DNA from: JAPLST01 sp964397565
Lineage (GTDB): Bacteria > Auribacterota > UBA3054 > JAPLST01
DNA length: 64,000 bases
Assembly (NCBI GenBank): GCA_964397565.1
Contig: CAYNJC010000012.1
Location: forward strand, 55,678 to 119,677
Reading direction: 5' to 3'
Part shown: one piece after another, positions 8,316 through 17,556 of the stretch
How positions within the stretch are numbered: the first letter of the stretch is position 1
Layout: each line of letters starts with the position of its first letter
Translations under genes and position numbers: made by a program
Notes under the pieces: model-generated
The model's database searches: none
Seen by the model: the letters and a program-made list of their open reading frames with translations, nothing else
Told to the model about the DNA's origin: nothing

Positions 8316-8987
8316 ATGCGCCAACTTATTCGCGCTGCCTTGTTTGATCTCGACGGCGTCGTCGTTTTCACCGACAAATATCATTATCTCGGCTGGAAGC
8401 GCCTGGCCGATGAACAGGGCTGGGCCTTCGACGAGCAGGTCAATCATCTGTGTCGCGGCATCCCGCGGCTGGCCTCGTTGCAGGTCATTTTGGATCACAA
8501 CAAGCTTGCGCTGCCGGCCGCCGAAAAAGAACGCCTGGCCAATGTCAAGAACGAGTATTACAAGGACCTGCTCGCGAGCATCACCACCGCCGATGTCTGT
8601 CCGGGCGTGCTGGGTTTTCTGGACGCGCTGGCGCAGCGCGACGTGCCGCTCGGTTTGTGCTCGTCGAGCAAGAATGCCGGCGCGGTGCTCGACGCGTTGC
8701 GGCTGGCCAACTATTTCCGCACGGTAGTCACGGGCCACGACATTCAGCGCGCGAAACCGCATCCGGAGATTTTCTTGCGCGGCGCGGCCGGCCTGGCGGT
8801 CGCCCCGTTTTTCTGCGTGGTCTTCGAGGATGCCGAGTCGGGTGTTGCCGCAGCCTTGAGCGCCGGCATGCACTGCGTCGGGGTCGGCACACCGGAGTTG
8901 CTGCCGAACGCACCCGCCACGCTCACCGATTTTGCGACGATTGATCTGGCGTGCCTGCTGGCCAGCGCGCGCCCGCAGGTGCGCTGA
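8316..8987 (+). CDS. pgmB: Beta-phosphoglucomutase (HAD superfamily)
   Basis: 223 residues. FDLDGVVVFTDKYHYLGWKR carries the HAD nucleophile Asp and the acid/base Asp two residues on (motif FDLDGV), and the cap begins with the substrate-specific KYHYLGWKRLAD typical of beta-PGM. Motif II is LGLCSSSKN, motif III Lys in RAKPHPEIFL, motif IV FEDAESGVAAAL. The enzyme converts beta-glucose-1-phosphate to glucose-6-phosphate, usually after maltose, trehalose or kojibiose phosphorylases. The ATG at 8316 is favoured over the TTG one codon before because GGGGAG (8302-8307) sits 8 bases ahead. No GH65 phosphorylase is in the window. Confidence 0.85.
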   Translation: MRQLIRAALFDLDGVVVFTDKYHYLGWKRLADEQGWAFDEQVNHLCRGIPRLASLQVILDHNKLALPAAEKERLANVKNEYYKDLLASITTADVCPGVLGFLDALAQRDVPLGLCSSSKNAGAVLDALRLANYFRTVVTGHDIQRAKPHPEIFLRGAAGLAVAPFFCVVFEDAESGVAAALSAGMHCVGVGTPELLPNAPATLTDFATIDLACLLASARPQVR

Positions 8988-9018
8988 CCGCGGCGTATCT
9001 GGCTGCACCTATATGAGA

Positions 9019-9074
9019 AAAACGGTTTGCATCAAACCGTTTTGCACAAAACGAATGCGTGGTGCATTCGTTTT
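9019..9074. terminator. Twin hairpins, probable terminator after pgmB
   Basis: Two adjacent perfect stems with 11-base arms: 9019-9029/9033-9043 (AAAACGGTTTG, loop CAT) and 9048-9058/9064-9074 (AAAACGAATGC, loop GTGGT), followed by T-rich TCTCTT. Rho-independent terminator is likely. The remainder of 8988-9278 has another hairpin (CCGCCC/GGGCGG near 9178-9196) and no gene. Confidence 0.6.
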
Positions 9075-9278
9075 TCTCTTACTAATGAATGCGCTTGCTT
9101 GGTGTCATGCCAATTGTGGCCGCGGGCGCCTGCTTGGAGTCCCGCCAACGGCGCGGATGACCGCGGCTGCAGAAACCGCCCTCACCGCGGGCGGCTACAA
9201 GGACGCTGCAAAGTAGAAAGCGCTTTCATTAGTAAAAGAGCTCCGACCGAAGTCCACATAGCGGCATGGCCCGCGTTC

Positions 9279-9307
9279 TTGCCGCGCCGGCGCAGTCTTG
9301 CTATAAT
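9279..9307 (+). promoter_or_regulatory. Sigma70-type promoter with extended -10
   Basis: TTGCCG (9279-9284), 17-base spacer, TATAAT (9302-9307), with TG one base before the -10 (TTGCTATAAT). It lies 45 bases ahead of the lipoprotein start at 9352. Confidence 0.75.
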
Positions 9308-9351
9308 TTGATATTGCGGCTTTTCGGCCGCTAACCTCAACGGAGTTTGCA

Positions 9352-9852
9352 ATGAAGCGCAGACCAATCTGGCATGTCATGCTCATGTGTACTGTGCTGC
9401 TGTTGTTGTCTTCCTGCTGGCGCGACGTCACCGGTTGGTTTTCCAGCACGGCGGACACGACCAGCACAACCGGCGCCGCCAACACCAGCGCCGCGCCCGC
9501 CACACAAACAGCGGCAGCAGACATCCTGCCGTTTGGCGTCACTATCGGCGGACAATCCGCCTGCGTCTTGCCGCCGCTGGATCAGTTTGGCACTTTGGCC
9601 GGGCCGGTCGCGCCCGATGCCGTCATCAGCGTCGCCGCCAGTGTGGATTCGGTCATCATCAACGCGTTCCCCTGCGATGTCAGCGGCACGGTCGACAGCG
9701 CTGCGCAACCGGCCATCATTGTGATGCAAAAGACGACCTCGGCGAAATTGAGTGATACCCTCGACAAGAAACCGTTGGCACCCGGCAAGTACATGCTGAA
9801 TGTGGTGGCCGGCCAGTTGGGCACCGCGCGCCTGGTGATTGACGTGCAGTAA
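9352..9852 (+). CDS. Small lipoprotein of unknown function
   Basis: 166 residues. The N-terminus MKRRPIWHVM... leads into LLLLSSC, a good lipobox with Cys at residue 22, then a Thr/Ser/Ala-rich linker (residues 28-55) and a compact domain of alternating hydrophobic residues that ends GKYMLNVVAGQLGTARLVI, typical of an Ig-like beta-sandwich. GGAG at 9342-9345 supports the start and a strong promoter lies just upstream. Likely anchored in the outer membrane or periplasm. It converges on the prenyltransferase gene only 18 bases away. No specific function can be assigned. Confidence 0.75.
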   Translation: MKRRPIWHVMLMCTVLLLLSSCWRDVTGWFSSTADTTSTTGAANTSAAPATQTAAADILPFGVTIGGQSACVLPPLDQFGTLAGPVAPDAVISVAASVDSVIINAFPCDVSGTVDSAAQPAIIVMQKTTSAKLSDTLDKKPLAPGKYMLNVVAGQLGTARLVIDVQ

Positions 9853-9870
9853 CGCACGCAACGAACAACA

Positions 9871-10770
9871 CTATTGGAGGAGCAGTCCGAGCGCCAATAG
9901 CGCTGGTGTCAGCACGGCCATGGCTGCATTTGCCGCCAGTGCGCGCGTGCTGACCTGGGTCTGCGCGATGATCTGGCGCGTCTCCCACATGACCACCAGC
10001 GCCAGCGGCGCCGGCAGCAGCGCCAGCGCCACGCCCTGCGGCAGGCCCGCACCAATCCCCACCGGTATGGCGGCATAGGCCAGTGCCCACGCCAGCCACC
10101 ACGTGCGCATGCTGGCCGCGACACCCCGCACAATCGGCAGCGTGCCGCGCCCCACGCGGCGATCCGCGTCCAGGTCGGGAATCTGGTTTAACAGCAACAG
10201 ATTGTTCGTCAGGAAAAACACCGGCAGCGCGGCCAGCAAGCCCAGCCACGAATAGCTGCCCGACAACGCGAATTCACTGCCGCACACCATGATCGGCCCG
10301 AAACCGAGCCCCGGCGCAAGCGTGCACAGGCGCGGCCGGCGCACCAACCACGGGGTGTACAGCAACACCAGCGCCATGCCCGCCAGGCCGACCGGCAACA
10401 AGCCCAGGCCGCGGGTCACCACAAAGTACAGGCCGATGCCGCACGTCACCAGACACAAGGCGATGCTGAGCGCCAGCGCCAGATGTGCACGTTGCGGCTG
10501 GCGCGGCAACGTGCCGCTCCCGCCACTGAACGGCGTACGCGTGGTGAGCGCATCCAGGCCGCTGCGAAAATCGAAATATTCATTCAAGACATTCACGCCG
10601 CCATGCGCGCAGACCGCGCCGAACAGTACCAGCAGCGTGTCTGCCAGCGCCACGCTGCCGGTCTTGCAGTACGCGATGGCCACGCCCAACCCCGCGCAAC
10701 TCAAGGCCAGCAGCAGGAACGGCGCGCGCGCCACGCTGCTGCACGTCGCCACCAACTGCAACAATGTCAT
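9871..10770 (-). CDS. UbiA-family prenyltransferase (MenA-like)
   Basis: 299 residues with about eight to nine membrane segments. The two Asp-rich motifs of the UbiA superfamily are present: NEYFDFRSGLD near residue 63 (N-x3-D-x3-D type) and NQIPDLDADRRVGRGTLP near residue 192. The spacing and the NEYFD start are closest to the 1,4-dihydroxy-2-naphthoate prenyltransferase (MenA) branch, which attaches a polyprenyl chain to a quinone precursor in the inner membrane. No other menaquinone gene is nearby, so the exact acceptor is inferred only. Divergent from the DUF1846 gene. Confidence 0.85.
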   Translation of the reverse strand: MTLLQLVATCSSVARAPFLLLALSCAGLGVAIAYCKTGSVALADTLLVLFGAVCAHGGVNVLNEYFDFRSGLDALTTRTPFSGGSGTLPRQPQRAHLALALSIALCLVTCGIGLYFVVTRGLGLLPVGLAGMALVLLYTPWLVRRPRLCTLAPGLGFGPIMVCGSEFALSGSYSWLGLLAALPVFFLTNNLLLLNQIPDLDADRRVGRGTLPIVRGVAASMRTWWLAWALAYAAIPVGIGAGLPQGVALALLPAPLALVVMWETRQIIAQTQVSTRALAANAAMAVLTPALLALGLLLQ

Positions 10771-10918
10771 TGGCCATTCTCCATGTCGTATTGTAGCGAA
10801 AACGGTTGTTTGCCGCCGCTTGCCGCTTGCAGGGTACGGGCTGTTTTGTTACCATGTTTTCCAAACAGGATTTTCCGCGCAGGTGCACTGCGAATTACGA
10901 ACCAACGGTGAGACCAAC

Positions 10919-12436
10919 ATGCCCGCCCACATTGGCTTTGACAACGCCCTCTATCTGCGCGAGCAGACCGCCGCCATTGTCGACCGCGTCAAAGGCTTCA
11001 ACAGCAAACTTTATCTCGAATTTGGTGGCAAACTGCTGTTCGACTACCACGCCTCGCGGGTGCTGCCCGGCTTCGATCCGAACGTCAAGATGCACCTGTT
11101 GCAGCAGCTCAAGGACAAGGCCGAGGTCGTCCTCTGCATCTTCGCCGGCGACATCGAGAAGAAAAAGATGCGCGCTGATTTCGGCATCCCCTACGACATT
11201 GACGCGCTCAAAACCATCGACGAATTACGTGAATGGGGTGTCACCGTACGCGCGGTCGTGATCACCCGCTACGACGGCCAGCCGGCTGCCACCGCGTTCA
11301 AGAGCAAGCTCGAGCGGCGTGGCCTGCGGGTCTACACCCACGGCTTCACCAAGGGCTATCCGACCGACGTGGACATGATCGTCAGTGAGCAAGGCTACGG
11401 CGCGAACCCGTACATCGAAACTGAGAACCCGATCGTGGTTGTTTCCGGCCCCGGCCCGGGCAGCGGCAAACTGGCGACGTGTCTCGCCCAGCTCTACCAC
11501 GAGCACCGGCGCGGCATCAGCGCCAATTATGCCAAATTTGAGACCTTCCCTATCTGGAATCTGCCGCTCAAGCACGAAGTGAACGTGGCCTACGAGGCCG
11601 CTACCGCCGAACTCAAGGATGTCAACCTGATTGACCATTTTCACCTTGACGCGTACCAGACCGTGGCCGTCAATTACAATCGCGATATTGAGGCATTTCC
11701 CCTGCTGAAGCGGATCATCGAGCGCATCAGCGGCCAGCCCTCGTTCTACAAATCGCCGACCGACATGGGCGTCAACCGCGCCGGCTACGGCATTGTGGAC
11801 GACGGCGTCTGCCGACGGGCCGCCGCGCAGGAAATCATCCGGCGCTATTTCATCTATGCCTGCGAATATGCCATGGGCTTGGTTGAAAAGGACACGGTCG
11901 AGCGGATCGAACTACTGCTGGACAATCTCACTTTGAAGGTCGAGGACCGCAGCGTGGTGCAGCCGGCGCACAATGCCGCCCGCGCCGCGCAGGCAGCCGG
12001 CAAAGGCAATGACGGCGTGTACTGCGGCGCCGCCATCGCGTTGAAAGATGGGCGCATCGTCACCGGCAAGAATTCACCGCTGCTGCACGCCGCCGCCAGT
12101 TTGGTGCTCAATGCGGTCAAGGTGCTCGCCGACCTTCCCGACCGCCTTCATCTGCTGCCGCCCGATGTCACGCGCTCGCTCAATCATTTTAAGAAGGACG
12201 TGCTCAAGGGCAAGATGGTGAGCCTGGATGTCGAAGAAACGTTGATCGCGCTCAGCATCAGCGCCACGATGAATCCCGCCGCCGCAACGGCCATCGAAAA
12301 ACTCAAGGAACTGGCGGAATGCGAAGTGCATTTGACGCACATGCCGACGCCCGGCGACGCCGCCGGTCTGCGCAAATTGGGCGTGCGCTTGACCAGTGAT
12401 CCGGAATTCCCGTCGAAGTACCTGTACCTGAGCTGA
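10919..12436 (+). CDS. DUF1846 family protein
   Basis: 505 residues from the ATG at 10919, preceded by GGTGAG (10907-10912); a longer open frame reaching back to 10289 runs antisense to the prenyltransferase and is rejected. The sequence is full length for DUF1846: GFDNALYLREQTAAIVDR and LYLEFGGKLLFDYHASRVLP at the N-terminus, VVVSGPGPGSGKLATCLAQL near residue 175 with a P-loop-like GPGSGK, and FYKSPTDMGVNRAGYGI in the middle. Structures of the family show a P-loop-type fold, but biochemical function is not established. Stands alone as a single gene. Confidence 0.9.
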   Translation: MPAHIGFDNALYLREQTAAIVDRVKGFNSKLYLEFGGKLLFDYHASRVLPGFDPNVKMHLLQQLKDKAEVVLCIFAGDIEKKKMRADFGIPYDIDALKTIDELREWGVTVRAVVITRYDGQPAATAFKSKLERRGLRVYTHGFTKGYPTDVDMIVSEQGYGANPYIETENPIVVVSGPGPGSGKLATCLAQLYHEHRRGISANYAKFETFPIWNLPLKHEVNVAYEAATAELKDVNLIDHFHLDAYQTVAVNYNRDIEAFPLLKRIIERISGQPSFYKSPTDMGVNRAGYGIVDDGVCRRAAAQEIIRRYFIYACEYAMGLVEKDTVERIELLLDNLTLKVEDRSVVQPAHNAARAAQAAGKGNDGVYCGAAIALKDGRIVTGKNSPLLHAAASLVLNAVKVLADLPDRLHLLPPDVTRSLNHFKKDVLKGKMVSLDVEETLIALSISATMNPAAATAIEKLKELAECEVHLTHMPTPGDAAGLRKLGVRLTSDPEFPSKYLYLS

Positions 12437-12470
12437 GCGGCAGGCGCTGAGCGGCAGGCGCTGAGCGGCA
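12433..12470 (+). repeat. 14-base tandem repeat over the DUF1846 stop codon
   Basis: CTGAGCGGCAGGCG at 12433-12446 and 12447-12460, then a 10-base partial copy leading into AGCGGC/GCCGCT hairpins up to about 12490. Confidence 0.8.
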
Positions 12471-12493
12471 ATAGCCGCTGAAAGCGGCTCCAC

Positions 12494-12520
12494 AAAACCA
12501 TTTGCCGCAAATGGTTTTTC
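12494..12520. terminator. Bidirectional terminator hairpin between the DUF1846 gene and purE
   Basis: Near-perfect palindrome AAAACCATTTGC (12494-12505) / GCAAATGGTTTT (12507-12518) followed by TTC; A-tract and T-tract on opposite sides suit both converging genes. Confidence 0.7.
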
Positions 12521-12546
12521 TCAGCAAGAAGAAGGGAGCCAGCCTG

Positions 12547-12996
12547 TCACTCCGTTTTCTTGCTGCGCAGCTTGTCGGCCAGGGCCGGGTCGTGCAGTGC
12601 CAGAATCTGGAGGGCCAGCCAGGCGGCGTTTTTTGCGCCGGGCTTGCCAATCGCCACCGTCGCGACCGGCACACCGGTCGGCATCTGCACGGTCGCCAGC
12701 AAGGCATCCAAGCCGCCCAGCGTTCCGGCATCGATCGGCACGCCAATCACCGGCAAAATCGTGTGGGCCGCCAGCGCGCCGGCCAAGTGGGCCGCCAGGC
12801 CCGCGCCGGCAATCAACACTTGCAGCCCGCGCGCCGCCGCCTCGCGGGCATACGCCGCAACCTTCGCCGGCGTGCGATGCGCCGACATGACCTGCATCTC
12901 ATAGGCGATGCCGAACTGGTCGAGCACGGCCGCGCTTTCTTGCATGACCGGTTCGTCCGATGCGCTGCCAAACACTATGCCGACAAGAGGAGTCAT
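12547..12996 (-). CDS. purE: N5-carboxyaminoimidazole ribonucleotide mutase PurE
   Basis: 149 residues, within the normal 150-170 range. VGIVFGSASDEPVM at the N-terminus gives the GS-x-SD phosphate loop, MSAHRTP near residue 38 carries the catalytic His, and IAGAGLAAHLAGALAAHT and LPVIGVPIDAGTLGGLDALL are the standard central motifs. PurE moves the carboxylate of N5-CAIR to C4 in purine synthesis. It ends just beyond the terminator at 12494. Interestingly it is near, but not obviously linked to, the purine-type molybdoenzyme operon. No purK is adjacent. Confidence 0.95.
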   Translation of the reverse strand: MTPLVGIVFGSASDEPVMQESAAVLDQFGIAYEMQVMSAHRTPAKVAAYAREAAARGLQVLIAGAGLAAHLAGALAAHTILPVIGVPIDAGTLGGLDALLATVQMPTGVPVATVAIGKPGAKNAAWLALQILALHDPALADKLRSKKTE

Positions 12997-13044
12997 GGTG
13001 GTAGGGGTGCAGGGTTCAGGGCTGCTTGGAGCTGGCTTGGCTAG

Positions 13045-13140
13045 TCCCGCCAGCGGCGTGGATCCCGCCAGCGGCGGGATTCAGGGTTCAGAGAAAAGTG
13101 ATTTTGCTGAAAAACCATTTTGTACAAAATGAATTGTGGC
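13045..13140. repeat. Intergenic repeat patch: CCCGCCAGCGGCG copies and AAAACC palindromes
   Basis: CCCGCCAGCGGCG occurs twice in 13045-13079, then CAGGGTTCAG, then nested palindromes CATTTTGTACAAAATG and AAATGAATTG/CAATTCATTT with a T-tract (13105-13155). These resemble the hairpins at 9019 and 12494 and may terminate the jet operon. Confidence 0.5.
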
Positions 13141-13184
13141 AATTCATTTTTATAGCATTGGATAGTCATCAGGGTGCAGAGACG

Positions 13185-16100
13185 TCACGAGGCGGTGGTG
13201 ACGGTGAAGGCGTCGGTGCCGGCTTTCTGCGTGAAAATATCCAGTTGAACGCCGTCTTTGGATTCCCAGGCAAAGTTGCCGATGAACACTTCGTTTTGGT
13301 CATTTTTTTCGAGCAGCAGGGTGGTCGAGCTGCGCATGGCCTCGGTGACGCCGTCCATTTCGGGCGTGGCGACGACCAGGGCAATGCCGAGCCGCGAGGC
13401 AAAGCGCAGCAGCTCGTCGCGGCGCGCAGAGTCAATGCCGTAGAAGGCCTCGTCAAACAGGAGCGTGCGCACTTTCGAGCCGATCTGGTTGAAGAGCAGC
13501 GCGCCCATCGCCATAATCAACAGGTAGTTCGGCACGGCCTGTTCGCCGCCCGAACCCAGCCGGCGAATGTCATTGGTCAATTCGATGCCGTTTTCAGCGC
13601 CGACGGTTTTGACATGCAGTTGATAATCGAACCAATGGCGGTAGTCCAGGAATTTCGGCAAGGTGCCATCGGGCTGCAAGCGCAGTTGTTCGAGGCGCGA
13701 CTCGAAGAAAATTTTCAGTTGGTGTTGCGATTCCGGATCGATCGCGCCGGCGCGCCGGACAATGCCGTAGACCTGCCGGTATTCTGGTTTGATTTTTTGG
13801 GTGAATTTGTATTGGGCACGGCCGAAGGTCAGGCCTTCCAGCATCAAATTGACCGCGTTCAAGCTTTCGCGCAAGCGGTACAAATCGCGCGTGTATTGAT
13901 TCGAGAGGTCGCCCAGAATGGTTTTCTCAAGAAGTTTTCTGCGGCGCTCGCTGACCGCGCTTTCGAGTTTCTCGACTTCCGTGACCAGGCGATCCAACAA
14001 GGCCGCCGCCATCTCGTTGTTCTGGTCGCGCAGTTCATTCCGAACTTCATTGTAGACGAACGCATATTTCGCCCAGAGCAGTTCGTGATGGAGCAAGCCG
14101 CCGCGCCCTTGGTGGGTTTTGTCTTCAAGGCCGACCAAGCTGCCGATCTCGCGGTTGATCGCGCGCTCCTGCTCGCGCACCAGCTCATTGAGCTGCGCGG
14201 GCCGCAAGCCGCGCCCATCGCAGACGACATCCACGTAATGATTCAGGTCTTCTTTGTGCTGCGGCGCGACTTTGGCCTGCAACGCGGCACGCTGCGCGGC
14301 GAGCTGTTCCTGCAATTGCCCCCGGCGTCCGTCGAGTTCCTGCACCTGGCGGCGCGCAACATCGAGCCGCTCGGTATGCCGCGCAATCAGCTCTTGATGT
14401 TGATCGCGCTCGCGCTCGAGCTCGCGCAGTTGTTTTTTGAGGGTGTCAATCTGCTTGCTGATGTCGCCGGTCGTCTGCGCGCTTTTGTTCGCGCGAATGG
14501 ACTCGATCTGCTGGGTTAATTGCTCGCACAACTTGGTGATGCGCGCCGCGGCGGCTTTCACGCGGGTGATGCGTTCCTTGATTTCCTGCGTTTGCTGCGC
14601 GGCGTTCTGATGCTGCTGCAGACGGTGGGCCAGCAGCCACGGCAACACGCGTTCCTCGATCGCGCCGCGCACGGCGCTGAACGCTTGCTCTGCGTCGTGC
14701 AAGCCCGCCAGGTGGGCCGTGACATCCTGCGATTGTGTGCCAAGTTCGGCCAGGCGTGCGCGCCGCTCGTTGAGTTGCACGGCGATGGCGGCATGCCGGC
14801 GCGTGCTGCCCAACAGTCCGCGCGTCGGCAACGCCAACTTGCGATACGCGCGCCCGGTGTAGGCCACGCCATCCAGTGCAAGCCACTGCTCGCCGCGCGC
14901 GTTGCCGGCCACATCGGCCAGCGTGACGGCGCCCACATTTGCCTCAAGAAAGCGGCTGACGCGTTCGTTGCCACCGGCATCCAACAGGGCACAGATCGAA
15001 TTCTTCGCCGGCGCGGACGGCGCCAGTTTCTCGAGCGCGGCCGTGTCCGCAATCGTGATGCAGGGGTAGCGCGCGCAGGCAATCGCGACCACCGCCTCGA
15101 GCTGTTCGGGCGCGACAAAGACGGCGCCGAGAAAGGCCTCGCCCAGGCACGCTTCGAGCACGTCGGCAAATCCGGCCGGGGCATTTTCGCGCGTGTCAAT
15201 CAAGCGATAGAGCGGCGACCATTCGATGTTTTTCGAGTCGAGTTCGGCGGCAAAATCGGCATAGCCCGGCACACTGGGCAGGAACTCGACGGCGTGGCCG
15301 GCGCCGATCGTTTCGGCTTCAAGCGCGGTGGTGGCGCGCGCGAACTCGGCCTTGCGCAGCAGCAGCGGTTGTTGCTGCTCGCGCAGCCGCGCGCGCACGG
15401 CATCCAGCTCGCGCAACACCACATTCTGCAGGCGGCGCAGCTCATTCGTGTTCAGCGCGGCATCCAGCGAAACCGCGCGGCAGCTTTCTTTCAGCGCGGC
15501 CAAGGCGCCGTCGGCCGCCGTCAGCATACTGGCCGGGACACTAGCCGGCCAGGTAATGCGGTCCAAGGCCTTGAGCATTTCCTGGAGCGCCTCGTCAAAG
15601 TCAGCGCGGGCGCGTTTGGCATCGCGCGCCAGGGTTTTCTCCTTGCTGGTTTCGGCCTCGATCTCGGCCGTGCGCGTGGTCAGCTCCTGCTGGGCGCGGC
15701 GGCGCTCGAGCTCGAGCCGCTCCATTTCCTCGAGCAGGCGGGCGGGTTCGCCAATGCGCAGCTCATTGAGCACGGCGCGCGTGCGCTCGACCTGCGGCAG
15801 GACGGTTTCGAGGCGCGTGCGCGACTCGGCGATAGCTTCCTCGTTGCGGTGGATGGCACGCTGAATCTGGGTTGCCTCGCGGTCGACATTTTCGAAACTG
15901 AAGCGGATCTGAATGTATTTGTAGCGTTCGATGGCCTCGCGCGCGCAGGCGACACGGTCGAGGACCGCCATGGCTTCTTCGAGCAAATCTTTTTCCTGGT
16001 GGAGGGCCTTGAGGTCCACCTCGATTTTCTCGAGACTCTGCAAGGTTGTCTCGATGTCTTGAAACACCTGATGATCCGGCGCGGGCAGCAGCAGGGCGAA

Positions 16101-16784
16101 CAGCCCTTCAAAATCGCGCGCTTTGACCACCAGTTCCTTGTAGGATTTGCTGGCCTTAAGCAGATCGGCGAAGCGTTCGAAGTTCTCGCGCCCGCCAAAC
16201 AGGCGATTGCCAACTTGGGTGCGATAGCGGCCGATGTCGTAGACATGCGCTTTGCCGACTAGCTCGATCAATTCACGTTTATCGACCGGGCGATAGTGCG
16301 CGGCGGCGTCGGTGGCCGCGGCGCGCACCGTCAGCGGAATTTCGGCCAGGGCATCATCGACGACAAAGCCCCACAGTTCCGGGCGCTGATCGAGGCCTTG
16401 GACAAACGCGCCGACGCCGAGCGTCAGCGTTTGCTGCGTTTTGACATGCTGCAATTCAAGGACGGCATAGCCGATCGCGCCGCTCTCGCGCCCGATCTTG
16501 CCGGACTCGAAATCATGGCGCAGGATCACGCCCGCGAGCGTGCGGCCGGACTCGGCCCGCGCGCCCATCACGGTGGCCGCGTTGTAGGTCAACTGCTGGC
16601 CGCCGGTCAGCACCAGTTGAATGGCATCAATGATCGTCGTCTTGCCGGTGCCGTTGTTGCCCATCAGGAACAAGCTGCCCTGCATGGCAATCGTCTCGTC
16701 AACGAAGTTGTGAAAATTGATCAGGCGCAGGGTGCGCAGCAGGTAGCCGCTGAAGTGGTCGAGAGCTTTGTCGTCGGTAGCCAT
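13185..16784 (-). CDS. jetC: JetC-like SMC/MukB-type condensin ATPase (Wadjet/Mks)
   Basis: 1199 residues from the ATG at 16784 (MATDDKALDHF), 19 bases after the jetB stop; a frame start at 16838 would overlap jetB and is not needed. Walker A MGNNGTGKTT is at residues 41-50, the long middle is charged coiled coil (roughly 230-850), and the C-terminal head has the signature LGSGGEQ near residue 1078 and Walker B VRTLLFDEAFYGID shortly after. In Wadjet systems this ATPase, with JetA and JetB, extrudes loops on circular plasmid DNA. Here no JetD nuclease gene follows: the next minus-strand gene is purE. Confidence 0.9.
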   Translation of the reverse strand: MATDDKALDHFSGYLLRTLRLINFHNFVDETIAMQGSLFLMGNNGTGKTTIIDAIQLVLTGGQQLTYNAATVMGARAESGRTLAGVILRHDFESGKIGRESGAIGYAVLELQHVKTQQTLTLGVGAFVQGLDQRPELWGFVVDDALAEIPLTVRAAATDAAAHYRPVDKRELIELVGKAHVYDIGRYRTQVGNRLFGGRENFERFADLLKASKSYKELVVKARDFEGLFALLLPAPDHQVFQDIETTLQSLEKIEVDLKALHQEKDLLEEAMAVLDRVACAREAIERYKYIQIRFSFENVDREATQIQRAIHRNEEAIAESRTRLETVLPQVERTRAVLNELRIGEPARLLEEMERLELERRRAQQELTTRTAEIEAETSKEKTLARDAKRARADFDEALQEMLKALDRITWPASVPASMLTAADGALAALKESCRAVSLDAALNTNELRRLQNVVLRELDAVRARLREQQQPLLLRKAEFARATTALEAETIGAGHAVEFLPSVPGYADFAAELDSKNIEWSPLYRLIDTRENAPAGFADVLEACLGEAFLGAVFVAPEQLEAVVAIACARYPCITIADTAALEKLAPSAPAKNSICALLDAGGNERVSRFLEANVGAVTLADVAGNARGEQWLALDGVAYTGRAYRKLALPTRGLLGSTRRHAAIAVQLNERRARLAELGTQSQDVTAHLAGLHDAEQAFSAVRGAIEERVLPWLLAHRLQQHQNAAQQTQEIKERITRVKAAAARITKLCEQLTQQIESIRANKSAQTTGDISKQIDTLKKQLRELERERDQHQELIARHTERLDVARRQVQELDGRRGQLQEQLAAQRAALQAKVAPQHKEDLNHYVDVVCDGRGLRPAQLNELVREQERAINREIGSLVGLEDKTHQGRGGLLHHELLWAKYAFVYNEVRNELRDQNNEMAAALLDRLVTEVEKLESAVSERRRKLLEKTILGDLSNQYTRDLYRLRESLNAVNLMLEGLTFGRAQYKFTQKIKPEYRQVYGIVRRAGAIDPESQHQLKIFFESRLEQLRLQPDGTLPKFLDYRHWFDYQLHVKTVGAENGIELTNDIRRLGSGGEQAVPNYLLIMAMGALLFNQIGSKVRTLLFDEAFYGIDSARRDELLRFASRLGIALVVATPEMDGVTEAMRSSTTLLLEKNDQNEVFIGNFAWESKDGVQLDIFTQKAGTDAFTVTTAS

Positions 16785-16803
16785 GGAAAATACGCGCGGA
16801 GGT

Positions 16804-17535
16804 CTAGAGTTCGGTTGAAGGGGCGGAGCCGAGCGCATCGTCGTCGTCAGTCTCGGGCGGCGTCTCGGTATAGAGTTTGATGACTTCCTTGAAAATCAAG
16901 ATATCGGGCCGGTAGCAGTGGCTGCCGGGCAGGAATTCATACATGACATGTTCGCGCATGCCGGCCGGCAATTGCTCATCGCCGGCGGCGTCTTCTTTTT
17001 CGACCTGCTCCAGAAAGCGATATTTGATCAGCTTCGGAAAGAGCGTGCGGCAGGCTTCCAGGACGACCCGATCGTGGGGGCTGAGCGCGCCCAGCTCTTC
17101 CTTGAAGCGGTCGAGGCAGTATTGCACGAAGTCGGCCAGCAGGAAGCGGACGGCGCCCTCGTCATCATAACTGACATTCAAGTCGCGCAGCAATTTTTCG
17201 TAGAACTCGACCAGCAGCAAGAAGACGGTGCACTCGTCGCGGCGGGTGAGGTCAAACATGTCGCGCTGGCTGGGGCGCAGGGCGGGGTTGCATTCATGCG
17301 GCTTGATCAGGCGCGCGACGCGCCGGTCGGTGTATAGTTCCCAGCCGAAATAGTGGGCAAAGAATTGCTGCAGGTCGTCGTGATGGCCGCGCAAATAGTC
17401 GAACAAGTCCGGGTCATCGGTGCGGTAAAAGAAGGGCGCTTCGGTCAGGATATTCAACAGGGCGCGGACGTAATGCACGTTGAGCTGGTCGAGCGAGCGG
17501 TCAGCACCTTCAACAAAGTGGTCGCGAGGTTCCAT
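16804..17535 (-). CDS. jetB: JetB-like (MukE-like, DUF4194) subunit
   Basis: 243 residues. It shows the DUF4194/JetB pattern: YVRALLNILTEAPFFYRTDD near residue 22, HYFGWELYTDRRVARLIK near residue 60, and RDECTVFLLLVEFYEKLL near residue 98, giving winged-helix MukE-like modules, with an acidic C-terminus (ETDDDD). In Wadjet and Mks complexes this small subunit bridges the kleisin (JetA) and the SMC heads. Gaps are 21 bases to jetA upstream and 19 bases to jetC downstream, consistent with one transcript. Confidence 0.88.
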   Translation of the reverse strand: MEPRDHFVEGADRSLDQLNVHYVRALLNILTEAPFFYRTDDPDLFDYLRGHHDDLQQFFAHYFGWELYTDRRVARLIKPHECNPALRPSQRDMFDLTRRDECTVFLLLVEFYEKLLRDLNVSYDDEGAVRFLLADFVQYCLDRFKEELGALSPHDRVVLEACRTLFPKLIKYRFLEQVEKEDAAGDEQLPAGMREHVMYEFLPGSHCYRPDILIFKEVIKLYTETPPETDDDDALGSAPSTEL

Positions 17536-17556
17536 AAGCAGGCAGGGGCGGCGCGG

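Noticed and set aside
12547..13184. JetD gene downstream of jetC
   Set aside because: The region encodes PurE and intergenic repeats only; no Toprim-like protein is present in any frame.
14520..16262. 580-codon plus-strand open frame
   Set aside because: Antisense to jetC, whose ATPase motifs are intact; no motif in the antisense product.
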